Assembly (NCBI GenBank): GCA_016711285.1
Contig: JADJTG010000002.1
Coordinates: 744,001-808,000, forward strand
Source of the DNA: Sphingobacteriales bacterium
Lineage (GTDB): Bacteria > Bacteroidota > Bacteroidia > Chitinophagales > UBA2359
Direction: 5' to 3'
Length of the DNA: 64,000 nt
The notes under the pieces are model-generated. The model was not told the origin of the DNA. It did not search any database and was given only the letters and a program-made list of their open reading frames with translations. Positions 51,551 to 60,995 of this stretch are shown here, piece by piece (within the stretch, counting starts at the first letter, position 1; each line of letters begins with the position of its first letter). The translations under genes and the position numbers were made by a program.

Positions 51551-51602
51551 TCTCTTTCGCCCTCGCTACTACTAAAAAACGAGTAGCGAGGTACGAAAGA
51601 GA
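51551..51602. terminator. strong hairpin between the two large cassette genes (possible attenuator)
   Basis: TCTCTTTCG and CTCGCTACT pair with AGTAGCGAG and CGAAAGAGA across an 11-base loop; a 2-against-3-base bulge separates the two stems. On the coding (minus) strand AATTTTTTAAC follows. It sits in the 96-bp gap between the 1051-residue gene and the toxin gene, so it may reduce readthrough into the toxin. Confidence 0.75.
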
Positions 51603-51610
51603 GAACTACA

Positions 51611-54600
51611 TTACGCTTTTATCTCGTTGCTGGCACCGGTGAGGGGGTGTCCCACAGTGCCTACGGCATCTTGCGGCGAACAATTACAAGGCAGTCCTTT
51701 TTCGTCCACACAACCCGATTCGCACTGCAACACAGTGAGCGTGGAGGGCAAACGCAAAGACCACGATTCGCCCGGTATTGGTTCATTTTCTTTTATTTCT
51801 TCCAAATCCTTCAGCAAATCAATGATGGTTTCGTCTTCCACCAAAGGAATTTCCTGAGCAGTGCCATCGTAGAGGTAGCCATTTTGGATAAAGAAAATCA
51901 AAGCACGTTCAAAACCCGGTTTTACCGGTACCATCAAGTGGGCTTGCCCTGCCTGTAAAAAACTCTGAAAAAGAAGGTCGTCATTATTGAGTTGGTATAT
52001 TTTTTTCCAACGACATTTATAAGCCCAATAATAGGGCAAAAACTCATAGCTCATCAAATTCCAATCAATAGCCGTTTCAAAAAAGCGAGCGATGTTGTTT
52101 TCTAAAATGTTAATACAATCATATTTTGTTGTTGGCGCACTACAACGACTTACAGAAAATGTCGTCCAGTCATATATTAAAGGGTTATTTGCTCCAGGTC
52201 TTGGTGCATAAGATACAGCCGTTGAGCCTAAATAAAAATTATGACTATACAGAGTAAAAAGTTGTTGTATTACTCCTCTTTTTAACTCTTGTAGTTCAAT
52301 AATTCTATTTAATGAAGGATTTGTATTACTAAATGTTGAGGTATTACTATTATCCAACTCCATTAAAGCAGTTTCATAGGTATTTAAGGCATTATAATAA
52401 GATTCTAAAATTTTATTATATGTTTCTAATTGCCATTTTTCATAAGTTTGCTTTGATGGTTTACAGAGTACCGTAATATTTAACCTGAAAAACTCAGAAT
52501 TTCTGACTCTATATGATACAGGAACAATATCGTATAGACTACTATCTTCATCAAAGATTATTTCTCCGTATTTACCTTCTTCCTCATTTCCTCCTTCAAA
52601 CCATAATTTTTCTGTACCAATAAAAACAGACACGGCCGAATACATATCAGTACTACTATATAAATACCAGTCAAAATCAACTCTAATTTCTGCTTTTACA
52701 CCTACATAACCTTCCGGTATAGTCAATATATCAGAGTGAGATTTTATTATACTTAATCCTGAGCCATGTAAATCTAAGGGTCCCTCCCTTTTAGTGGCAT
52801 CTATACAAGAGGATATAGTAGTATCTTTTGGAGGAGGAGATACTACAGCTCCATATTGTGCAGCTAAAACAGCATAATTAAATTCATCTATTAAGGAATG
52901 ATGGGTAAAAGGACCTGTAACAGTACCGTTCAAATTTTCAACAGCATTAAATATATTTTCTATATCTTCTGAACGTGGGTCTATGGGTTTTATGAGATTA
53001 TCCCCATTTTGTACGGCATTTTGATAAGTAGCAGCCAGATGAAAAGCGGCAGGCTCGGGTATCATAAACTCCAATATCATGCGTCTGCCGTAGTTCATTA
53101 CCTGCACATCATATATTTTATCTACCCATCTGAAAGTACCTACTACATGCTTGCTTCCTTCACCTCGGTTGTCCAAGCCGTGTTTATTGGTTTCTTCATA
53201 TTCCTCTATCATTTTTGAAATCCGTTCCTCACTTACGCGCTCTGTAATGCGTTCCACTGCTCTTTCAGTCACCTCCTTTGCCAATGTAGTAGCCTGCTGC
53301 ATAGCTTGCTCCGAAGCTGTACTGCTTGCATAGTCGGCACTTGCAGATACATGAATCTTGCTCCAGCTAATATCAAGTCCTCCATGTACATTAAACTGTT
53401 TATTTTGTTGTAAAGCTAAAGAAGTTTCTTTTTGCAACTCGTTTCGGTCGGTGCTGGTGCTATCCTTTTCGCTTTCGCGGCTGCGCTCATTAGTGGTGGT
53501 GGTGGTGCTTTCGTTGCGCAACAAACGGCGAGTTACGCGCTCTTTGTATTCGCCCTGCAATATATTTTCAATATGGGCTACCTCCCCGGGTTTGTAGCAA
53601 CACAGGGTTTGCTCCACGCGCATATAATCACCTACTCGGTAAAGCGGGGGTTTACAACAGTCTTGGGAATTATCTTTAGTAATATCAGTACAACAAGGAG
53701 TGCTACTACCGCCGCTGTTGTGCGAAAAAGTGGTATCTACAATATCAGGATTGAGCTCATTACCCCTTGCCCATAAAGCACCTCCTACTTGTACTATTTG
53801 TTGTTTCAAAGATACTTGGCTCCAAAGAGTATTCATCGCTTTTCTTTTCTGTTTTTTCAACAAACTGATAACAAAATCAAAGCTGTAAATTATTTCGGCT
53901 TTTACTTCAGCCAATGCCTTTTGCGTGGTTTCGCTATAAGTTTTAAAGTCCGATAACTTTATATCTCGGCTCAGATTCGTTCGCGTAGCACCATCTTTTG
54001 ATGGTTCTGTCTGTGTATCATTAAAACGGTTTATCTCCACCTGACGAGCATAATCCTCCTCTAATTCCTCTATAGCAAGCGTAAACATATCAATACGGTT
54101 CAGCAAAGCTGCTATATCAATAGTTTTTGTAGATGTTACAGGGGTGCTGTCCGTAGCAACAATTTCAAACAATCTTTTTGGTAATGGAAATATTTCTTTC
54201 GGTAATATAACCTCTGCCTTTGCCCAATTCTTTAATGATTCTATAGTTGCTTTTTTAGCTGTCAGCAGATTATTTACTACATATTGAGCCTTTAATAAAG
54301 AAATAATAGAATAGGTGATTTCGTTGGCGTGTCCTTGTATTACAAAAGCAAATAATGTATCCCAAAGTTTAGCTTCTGTTTCTACACTCAGTAATTTTTC
54401 TTTTGACGGCATATTTGCCATTGTGTTTTCCAGTGTCAAGCTACTCCTGTTTATACTTAACCAATCTGAAAACGCGATTAACTCCGGTGAAACAATCCGT
54501 TTTATTGTTTCTTTTTCGCTGACGATTTCTCCTTTTTTAAATGCCTCTGTAATACGTTTACAAATCCTGTCTAACAAATCGGCAGAAGGCGTAACTTTAT

Positions 54601-54766
54601 CTGCCACTAAATTAGCGAGTGCATCAAAAAAAGCAGTTTTTGCTGCTATATTATAGGATTTATTCGCAGTAGGTACGCTAAATTTTTTGGCGTTGCGAAT
54701 TACTACAAACTTAAAAACAGTTTGTTTAATCTCGTTGGTCTGTGAGGCATTCAATAGTGTTGCCAT
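51611..54766 (-). CDS. large unrecognised protein heading the toxin cassette
   Basis: I cannot name this 1051-residue protein. No signal peptide or membrane segment is obvious. Residues 1-340 are helical. Residues 357-391 hold three CC pairs (TPCCTDI, QDCCKPP, TLCCYKP). A distinct core at about 393-572 contains EVAHIENILQGEYKERVTRR, a charged TERS-like stretch, then LAKEVTERAVERITERVSEE and TFRWVDKIYDVQVMNYGRR. A beta-rich part follows (650-780) and the C-terminus is Cys-rich (QCESGCVDEKGLPCNC). The gene is complete, first in the cassette, 96 bp before the toxin. A structural or carrier role for the toxin is a guess. AT-rich DNA without a gene lies upstream (54767-55515). Confidence 0.8.
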   Translation of the reverse strand: MATLLNASQTNEIKQTVFKFVVIRNAKKFSVPTANKSYNIAAKTAFFDALANLVADKVTPSADLLDRICKRITEAFKKGEIVSEKETIKRIVSPELIAFSDWLSINRSSLTLENTMANMPSKEKLLSVETEAKLWDTLFAFVIQGHANEITYSIISLLKAQYVVNNLLTAKKATIESLKNWAKAEVILPKEIFPLPKRLFEIVATDSTPVTSTKTIDIAALLNRIDMFTLAIEELEEDYARQVEINRFNDTQTEPSKDGATRTNLSRDIKLSDFKTYSETTQKALAEVKAEIIYSFDFVISLLKKQKRKAMNTLWSQVSLKQQIVQVGGALWARGNELNPDIVDTTFSHNSGGSSTPCCTDITKDNSQDCCKPPLYRVGDYMRVEQTLCCYKPGEVAHIENILQGEYKERVTRRLLRNESTTTTTNERSRESEKDSTSTDRNELQKETSLALQQNKQFNVHGGLDISWSKIHVSASADYASSTASEQAMQQATTLAKEVTERAVERITERVSEERISKMIEEYEETNKHGLDNRGEGSKHVVGTFRWVDKIYDVQVMNYGRRMILEFMIPEPAAFHLAATYQNAVQNGDNLIKPIDPRSEDIENIFNAVENLNGTVTGPFTHHSLIDEFNYAVLAAQYGAVVSPPPKDTTISSCIDATKREGPLDLHGSGLSIIKSHSDILTIPEGYVGVKAEIRVDFDWYLYSSTDMYSAVSVFIGTEKLWFEGGNEEEGKYGEIIFDEDSSLYDIVPVSYRVRNSEFFRLNITVLCKPSKQTYEKWQLETYNKILESYYNALNTYETALMELDNSNTSTFSNTNPSLNRIIELQELKRGVIQQLFTLYSHNFYLGSTAVSYAPRPGANNPLIYDWTTFSVSRCSAPTTKYDCINILENNIARFFETAIDWNLMSYEFLPYYWAYKCRWKKIYQLNNDDLLFQSFLQAGQAHLMVPVKPGFERALIFFIQNGYLYDGTAQEIPLVEDETIIDLLKDLEEIKENEPIPGESWSLRLPSTLTVLQCESGCVDEKGLPCNCSPQDAVGTVGHPLTGASNEIKA

Positions 54767-55515
54767 AGTTTTTCAATTTTTTGTTTAATAAATAAAATAA
54801 ATATAATTAAAACAGTCCTCCCCTGTCTAAAATGTTATGAGGCATCTTAGCAAGAAAATAGTAAATTTTCTATGTTTTTTTGTTAATATTTAAGAATTAG
54901 TCTTAGCGTAGTTTTTCGTATGTTAATGTTTCTTTACAGTGATAGCTTATACGAACAAATATAAACTAACGTTATGATACTTCAAAGTTTTTTTTAGATT
55001 TTAACATTTTATTTATCATTTTAATAATTTGGTAATTTCAAAAAAGTAGTATGTTCCGTTTAATGATTTATTAAACGATATGATTTATTTTTTATTTTTA
55101 AAATATTGTTTTTTTTATAAAAATCTTTGTACGATAGTACAAGAAATCAATAATAATTAAACTTGTTTTGAGGTATTTAATGCTGTATTATGATCATAAA
55201 TGATTGATTTATAATAATAATAGAAAATAATAAAAACTCTGTAAAACTTAATCTTATGAAGAAAACTTTTTTTATCAAACCAACTATCTACCCAAAACGC
55301 AACAATAAAAATATACAGTATATCAATCTGTTATAAAAAATAATACACTGCTTTTTAGCAAAAATATACCAAAAAATAACAGCAGCCACGCAACGCCAAC
55401 CTACCTTTTTCACGTTAGCTAAGTACGGTAAAGGGATTTTACAGGATTTTGCCGTCTGCCGAAAATAGAAATCCTGTATTTTTGTAACGAAAAATCACCC
55501 ATAGTTCCATAGCTT
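54767..55515. other. AT-rich intergenic region upstream of the cassette and coaX
   Basis: This 749-bp gap has no credible gene. It holds the inverted repeat CGTTTAAT-GATTT-ATTAAACG (55057-55077), a second inverted repeat ACAGGATTT/AAATCCTGT (55441-55449 with 55468-55476), and TATTTTTG (55477-55484), a probable promoter element for coaX. The promoter for the 1051-residue gene should lie near its left end but could not be fixed. Confidence 0.6.
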
Positions 55516-56265
55516 TTGAATATTTGTATTGACATCGGCAATAGCCGCACCAAAATTGCCGTATTTGACGCTACCGATGTGTTGCAGCACCGAAGTATCA
55601 TCAACGGTATCATCACTCCTGCCGAAATAGAGGCATATTTGCAGCAGTTTCCGGTACAATACGGCATTGTATCATCGGTGGCGCAACCGACTCCCGCTTT
55701 GGCGGCGTGGGTGGCACAGCAGCCGAATTTCATTTTTTTTACGCCCACCACTCCCCTGCCACTGACGCACCGCTACGCCACGCCCGAAACACTGGGGCGC
55801 GACCGTATGGCATTGGCGGTGGCATCGCATTATTTGTTTCCGCAGCGCAATGTGCTGGCTATCGACGGGGGCACTTGTCTCACCTACAATTTTACAGATG
55901 CCGCCGCTTGTTTTTGGGGTGGAGCTATTGCACCGGGTGTCAATATGCGCTACAAGGCTTTGCACCATTTTACGGCGCGTTTGCCGCTGGTGGCTATAGA
56001 TGCGCCGCCGCCCGCCGACTTCATCGGCAACAGCACCCAACACGCTATTCAGAGCGGTGTTTTGTACGGAACAACCGCCGAAATAGAGCAAACCGTACAT
56101 CGCTACCGACGGCGTTTTGGGGAGTGTCAGGTATTGCTCACAGGCGGCAGTGCGCCATTATTGGCTTCTTTATTAAAAATTCCCCTATTTTTGCAGCCGA
56201 ATGCTGTATTGTTCGGCTTACATAAAATTTTACAATATCATTACACACCTATTGATAAACCCTAG
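55516..56265 (+). CDS. coaX: type III pantothenate kinase
   Basis: The 249-residue enzyme phosphorylates pantothenate, the first step of coenzyme A synthesis, using ATP. The ASKHA-fold motifs are visible: MNICIDIGNSRTKIAVFD (phosphate 1), LGRDRMALAV, and IDGGTCLTYNFTD (phosphate 2), then VLLTGGSAPLL. Start is a TTG at 55516, the only one that gives the family N-terminus. A TATTTTTG promoter element lies 31 bp upstream. The outer-membrane protein gene starts 19 bp after its stop, so they may share a transcript. Confidence 0.92.
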   Translation: MNICIDIGNSRTKIAVFDATDVLQHRSIINGIITPAEIEAYLQQFPVQYGIVSSVAQPTPALAAWVAQQPNFIFFTPTTPLPLTHRYATPETLGRDRMALAVASHYLFPQRNVLAIDGGTCLTYNFTDAAACFWGGAIAPGVNMRYKALHHFTARLPLVAIDAPPPADFIGNSTQHAIQSGVLYGTTAEIEQTVHRYRRRFGECQVLLTGGSAPLLASLLKIPLFLQPNAVLFGLHKILQYHYTPIDKP

Positions 56266-56284
56266 CTTACGCTTTATTTTTTTG

Positions 56285-57592
56285 ATGAAACCCATTTCTT
56301 TTATTTTTGCTGTTGGCTGTTTACTCGCCTGCTTACTCAAAGGACAAGCTCTTGTTGCCCAGCAAATAGACCCCAACATAGACCGCCCCACTTCTGTATA
56401 TTCTTATTACGGATTGGGAGATATGGCGAACACAAAGTTTGCTTTCAGCCGCGCTATGGGCAATATAGGTGCTTCGTTGCGCACACCCTACAATATCAAT
56501 TTTGATAATCCGGCATCTTATACAGCCCTTGCTTTTTCTACTTACGAAGTGGGCATCGGCGGGCATCGTACCAGTACCGAAAACGGCATCATATCCAATA
56601 AATCGGGCGATATGTCGGTAGGGTATTTAGCGTTGGCATTTCCGATTACCAAATTTTGGGGCAGTGCCGCCGGCATTATGCCATACAGCCGCACTTCTTA
56701 CGATATTTTCAAAAACGACAGTTTAGCCGACATCGGCGAAGTAAAATACACCTACATCGGCGACGGCACTTTGTATCGTGTGTTTTGGGGCAATGGCTTT
56801 CGCTACAAAACATTTTCGGCGGGCGTAAATGTATCGTATTTGTTTGGCACTACCGACAAATCCATCACTGCCAATTATATCGGCTTGCGCGAAAATTTTG
56901 ACAGCACAGGATATATTTTTGATACGCGCTTCAACGATATCAGCCAGCACAAAGGCTGGGTGGCGGGCGTGGGGCTGCAATGGCAACCGCAAATCAAAGA
57001 AGGCGACAAACCTTTGTATCTAACAGTAGGCTTATCAGCGGAGTTGGGGTCTTCTTTGCACATCAGCCGCGCTACTTATTGGCAGCGATTTTTGGCAGGT
57101 TCTCCTTGGGATACCGAATTGTACAACCGCTCTTATGGCAACACTTCGCAATCGTTGCCCGCCACTTACAAAGGCGGTGTGGGTTTGTTGGGAAAAAACT
57201 GGCGTTTGCATTTGGAGGCGCAGCAACGCCTAAACCACGTTTTTGGTACGCAGGGCGAGGCGGTTTGGAAAGACAACTGGCGCATCAGTTTTGGAGGCTC
57301 TACTTTTCCGGAAAAAAACAACAGTTCATTTTTCAAAAACATATCCTACCGCTTCGGCGGCTACTACGATCAGGGTGCTTTGCAAATCAGCGGGGTGGAT
57401 TTGCCGGAATACGGCATTACATTTGGAGCAGGTATGCCCCTCAGCAAGCGCGGTGTATCTCAGTTGAATGTGGCTTTTGAAGGTGGGCAAAAAGGCAGTA
57501 CAGAGAAAAATTTATACCAAGACAGCTTTTTCCGTTTTGCGATAGGTTTGACGCTCAACGACATTTGGTTTCTTAAACGCAAATATGATTAA
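56285..57592 (+). CDS. outer-membrane beta-barrel protein
   Basis: The 435-residue protein has a signal peptide (MKPISFIFAVGCLLACLLKG) and many amphipathic strands, ending SFFRFAIGLTLNDIWFLKRKYD. The mature start, with YSYYGLGDMANTKFAFSRAM and NIGASLRTPYNINFDNPASY, is typical of a Bacteroidota outer-membrane family distantly like FadL-type transporters. A transport role is plausible but the substrate is unknown. The ATG at 56285 starts the signal; the frame before it overlaps coaX and is not used. A terminator follows. Confidence 0.8.
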   Translation: MKPISFIFAVGCLLACLLKGQALVAQQIDPNIDRPTSVYSYYGLGDMANTKFAFSRAMGNIGASLRTPYNINFDNPASYTALAFSTYEVGIGGHRTSTENGIISNKSGDMSVGYLALAFPITKFWGSAAGIMPYSRTSYDIFKNDSLADIGEVKYTYIGDGTLYRVFWGNGFRYKTFSAGVNVSYLFGTTDKSITANYIGLRENFDSTGYIFDTRFNDISQHKGWVAGVGLQWQPQIKEGDKPLYLTVGLSAELGSSLHISRATYWQRFLAGSPWDTELYNRSYGNTSQSLPATYKGGVGLLGKNWRLHLEAQQRLNHVFGTQGEAVWKDNWRISFGGSTFPEKNNSSFFKNISYRFGGYYDQGALQISGVDLPEYGITFGAGMPLSKRGVSQLNVAFEGGQKGSTEKNLYQDSFFRFAIGLTLNDIWFLKRKYD

Positions 57593-57645
57593 AGCGGCTT
57601 ACCATTGCTGATTTTTGTAAAAAATCACAATATTATTTTTTTTAA

Positions 57646-57692
57646 AAAAAGAGCAGATTGACAGAAAAAACACGCTGACATCTGCTCTTTTT
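57646..57692 (+). terminator. terminator after the outer-membrane protein gene
   Basis: AAAAAGAGCAGAT pairs perfectly with ATCTGCTCTTTTT across 21 bases. It ends the coaX-outer-membrane protein transcript. Confidence 0.8.
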
Positions 57693-57839
57693 GTGTATCA
57701 GGGGCAGATAGAAAAAGAAAAATTGACAATAAAATAAACTACTTCGCTCTGCTCGCTGTTGTTTTATTATTCAATCACCTGAAAAAAAGAAACAATTACT
57801 CCCCGTTTTTATTATCCTTTATATTTTTCTTTGAATTTT

Positions 57840-58328
57840 ATGAAATGGAATTTTTCGTATAAAATTTATGGTTTATTTCTGTTATTTTGCCTGAGTGCGT
57901 GGCATTGTAACATCTTCAGAATACACCCCGAACATATAGAAATGCGCGATTTGGAGGGCAATGCGGTGCAATGGAGCGATGCACGGTTTAAAGACAAAAC
58001 GATTTTATTGAATTTTTGGGCAACGTGGTGTCCGCCGTGTAATGAGGAGAAGCCGCTGTTGGAGGCAGCACGCCGCGAGTTAGAGCCTTTGGGGTATCAA
58101 TTTGTGGTATTATCCGACGAAAAAACGGAAACACTCCAACACTATCGGCAACGCCACGATGACTATGGATTTTTGTATTGCCAGTCGCCCAAAAGCATCA
58201 AAATGTACGGCGTTTTGTATATTCCTCAAACATATATCATCAAAAACGGAAAAGTAGTAGCAAAGTTTGGCGGAGGGCAGCAATGGAACAGCCCCGAAAT
58301 GCTGGCGGCTTTGAAGGCTTTTTTGTAA
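57840..58328 (+). CDS. TlpA/ResA-like thiol-disulfide protein
   Basis: The 162-residue protein has an N-terminal membrane anchor or signal (YGLFLLFCLSAWHC) and a thioredoxin fold with the CxxC active site in LNFWATWCPPCNEEKPLL. The cis-Pro loop appears as YIPQTYIIKNG. It should face the periplasm and reduce disulfides of exported proteins or apocytochromes. Cys at the signal end (WHCN) may be lipidated. ATG at 57840 was chosen over a TTG three codons upstream. It converges on rodA (23-bp gap). Confidence 0.9.
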   Translation: MKWNFSYKIYGLFLLFCLSAWHCNIFRIHPEHIEMRDLEGNAVQWSDARFKDKTILLNFWATWCPPCNEEKPLLEAARRELEPLGYQFVVLSDEKTETLQHYRQRHDDYGFLYCQSPKSIKMYGVLYIPQTYIIKNGKVVAKFGGGQQWNSPEMLAALKAFL

Positions 58329-58351
58329 AGAAAAATATTTTTTACGGAATT

Positions 58352-59785
58352 TTAATGCGCCATATCGCGGCGGCGGGCATCTAAGCGCACCATCAAGAAG
58401 AGCAAAATCGTAAAACTGAGCAGCGAAGAACCGCCGTAGCTGATTAAAGGCAAAGGAATACCAATGATGGGTAAAATACCGATAGTCATTCCGATATTGA
58501 CCAAAAAATGAAAAAAGAAAATAGAAGCCACGCCATAGCCGTAAATTCGGCTGAACTTGGACTTCTGTCGTTCGGCAACAAAAATAATTCTGATAAGAAA
58601 AGCCAAATACAGCAGAATAAAAATACTGCTGCCTGCAAAGCCCATTTCTTCGCCGATGGTACAAAAAATAAAATCAGTGCTGAGTTCGGGCACAAAATTT
58701 CCTTGGGTTTGCAGCCCTTGTAAATAACCTTTTCCCCACAAGCCACCCGCCCCGATAGCGATTTTTGATTGGTGGAGGTTATATCCCAAACCTTTGATGT
58801 CGTCCACTTTGCCGAGCAATACATCTATACGCCCTTTTTGGTGTGGTTTGAGCAATGAAGTATAAATATAACTGATAGAATGAACGTACAACATTGTCGC
58901 CAGCAACAAACTGATAACACCGAAAGAAGGACGATTGAGCTGATGGTACAACAAAAAAAACACTACCAAAGCACTACCCATCAATACCAATAAGGCAATT
59001 TCCCATTCTTGCCCTACCACAAAAGATAATACCAACAAAATAGCACTTGCTACAACAATGGTTATCCATTCGCGGCGTTTGTACCACAAAGCAGACACCG
59101 CAAATACATTAATAACGACAACTACAAACAGATTAACTAAGGCTTGTGAAAAAAACAAGGTACCAAAGAATAAAGCGATAAAAATAATACCCAATATCAA
59201 AAAAATAGAAGCCAGCCCTTCGCGATAAAGCGGCAATAGAAAGGCACTAAATACGAGGGCAGTACCCATATCGCCTTGTAAAATAATTAAAAACGCAGGG
59301 ATAATAATGATAATGGCACTGATAATTTTGGGTTCTAAATAGCGGATATTTACGTTTAATCCGCTCAGATATTTAGCCAATGCCAAAGCGGTTGCCGTTT
59401 TTGCCAGTTCTGAGGGCTGAAAACGCCCAAATCCAAAATCAAACCACGAATGAGAACCCGCTATTTCTTTACCCAAAAACAATACAGCAACGAGCAGCAA
59501 CAGCACCAAGCCATAAATCAGGTAAGCCGACAACGAAAAGAAACGATTATCGAACAGTTGAATTAAAAAAGCCACTATCACACTTCCCAAAGCCCAGGTA
59601 GTTTGCCTGCCTATACGCAAGTCCAGAAATTCCGACAAATTGAAGGTATCCCAAGACATAGGCTCGTAGTTGGCAGTAAGAATAGCTGCCAAGCCGAAAC
59701 ACACCAATAAAAAATATAATCCCACTAAAAGCCAGTCGGTGGCGGTAGAGGCTTCTAATGCTTGCTGACGGTTTGAATAAGCCAT
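58352..59785 (-). CDS. rodA: rod shape-determining protein RodA
   Basis: The 477-residue polytopic protein belongs to the SEDS family of peptidoglycan glycosyltransferases. About ten membrane segments are present, together with GRFQPSELAKTATALALAKY, GDMGTALVFSAF and GIPLPLISYGGSSLLSF, the family signatures. The Asp and Glu residues in these loops include those needed for polymerase activity. RodA works with a class B PBP and MreB in cell elongation; mreB is in this window, 24 kb away. A longer internal loop (about 230-290) has additional hydrophobic stretches. Confidence 0.93.
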   Translation of the reverse strand: MAYSNRQQALEASTATDWLLVGLYFLLVCFGLAAILTANYEPMSWDTFNLSEFLDLRIGRQTTWALGSVIVAFLIQLFDNRFFSLSAYLIYGLVLLLLVAVLFLGKEIAGSHSWFDFGFGRFQPSELAKTATALALAKYLSGLNVNIRYLEPKIISAIIIIIPAFLIILQGDMGTALVFSAFLLPLYREGLASIFLILGIIFIALFFGTLFFSQALVNLFVVVVINVFAVSALWYKRREWITIVVASAILLVLSFVVGQEWEIALLVLMGSALVVFFLLYHQLNRPSFGVISLLLATMLYVHSISYIYTSLLKPHQKGRIDVLLGKVDDIKGLGYNLHQSKIAIGAGGLWGKGYLQGLQTQGNFVPELSTDFIFCTIGEEMGFAGSSIFILLYLAFLIRIIFVAERQKSKFSRIYGYGVASIFFFHFLVNIGMTIGILPIIGIPLPLISYGGSSLLSFTILLFLMVRLDARRRDMAH

Positions 59786-59861
59786 TATGAATGCTTACTT
59801 TTGCGGACAAAAGTAGTAAAAATACTTTGCATTTTAAGATTAACCACCTTTTGCCCGATTT

Positions 59862-60788
59862 ATGAGTCCTGTTTTATCGGCCGCCGCCGTTTCTTTTAGT
59901 CCCTGGCTGCACGCTTTTCGTTTGCGCACCCTGCCACTTTCTTTGTCAAGCATATTTTTGGGCAGTTTTTTGGCAAAAAAAGAAGGGTGTTTCAGCAATA
60001 AAATTCTATTGTTGGCACTGCTGACTACGCTGTTGCTGCAAATTTTGTCCAATTTAGCCAACGACTATGGCGATAGTGTTTCGGGTGTAGATGCGCGGAG
60101 GAGTGTCGGACCTGCACGCGCCGTACAAAGTGGGGCAATAGCAGCGGCGGCGATGCTGCGAGCCATCATGGTGTGCGCTTTGTTGTGTTTGGTGTCGGGT
60201 ATTGCGCTGATAGCGGCGGCAGGGCTGCCTCTGTTAAAGTCGCTACTGTTTTTGGGTTTGGGATTACTCGCCATTGCCGCCGCCATCAAATATACCGTGG
60301 GCAAACGTCCCTACGGCTACATCGGCTTGGGCGATATATCGGTATTTATATTTTTTGGCGTAGTGGGCGTATGCGGCACTTTCTATTTATTTTGTCATCA
60401 TTGGGAGGCGGCACTGCTGCTACCCGCTACGGCGATAGGAGCTTTGAGCGTGGGCGTGCTGCATCTCAACAACATGCGCGACCGCACCGAAGATGCCCAT
60501 AGCGGCAAAATAACAATGGCGGTGCGCTTGGGTGCGTATCGTTCCAAAATTTACCACACATTTTTACTATTGCTGCCCTTAATGAGTATGGCTGTGTATG
60601 TGTATCATTTCAACGAACCTGCCCAAATACAGCACTGGCTGTTTTTGCTCATTATTCCTTTGTTGTTCAGCAATTTGAATACCGTATGGCACACACAAGA
60701 TCCCGCCGTTCTCAATCCTCTGCTCAAACAACTGGCACTCGGCACTTTTTTCTTTTCGCTGTTGGCTGGTATTTCTTTAAATATATAA
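59862..60788 (+). CDS. menA: 1,4-dihydroxy-2-naphthoate polyprenyltransferase
   Basis: The 308-residue membrane protein has about nine membrane helices and the prenyltransferase motif NDYGDSVSGVDARRSVGP, with the first Asp-rich site, followed by a second NNMRDRTEDAHSGK. It attaches the isoprenoid tail to dihydroxynaphthoate in menaquinone synthesis, the quinone expected to feed alternative complex III. Start at ATG 59862 is consistent with the family. It is divergent from rodA with a 76-bp gap. Confidence 0.92.
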   Translation: MSPVLSAAAVSFSPWLHAFRLRTLPLSLSSIFLGSFLAKKEGCFSNKILLLALLTTLLLQILSNLANDYGDSVSGVDARRSVGPARAVQSGAIAAAAMLRAIMVCALLCLVSGIALIAAAGLPLLKSLLFLGLGLLAIAAAIKYTVGKRPYGYIGLGDISVFIFFGVVGVCGTFYLFCHHWEAALLLPATAIGALSVGVLHLNNMRDRTEDAHSGKITMAVRLGAYRSKIYHTFLLLLPLMSMAVYVYHFNEPAQIQHWLFLLIIPLLFSNLNTVWHTQDPAVLNPLLKQLALGTFFFSLLAGISLNI

Positions 60789-60844
60789 ACAACAGAAAAC
60801 AACTCAGACAGAATAAAATATTTTTAATATTAAAAAAAAGTATG

Positions 60845-60852
60845 TACCTTTG
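60845..60852 (+). promoter_or_regulatory. Bacteroidota-type -7 promoter element
   Basis: TACCTTTG exactly matches TAnnTTTG, with a TTTTTAA-like -33 region. It is 143 bp before the CBM48 gene, so the leader is long. Confidence 0.5.
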
Positions 60853-60995
60853 CGGCAAAATTTAAATATTTAGGAGTAATTAAGCGTTACAAATTATTTA
60901 AGGTAATATTTTTATTGATATTTCTTTCATATCTGTTGTGTTGCTTTATTGTTCCTTTGTATTTCATTTTTTATCAAACACATAATTTTTAAAAA

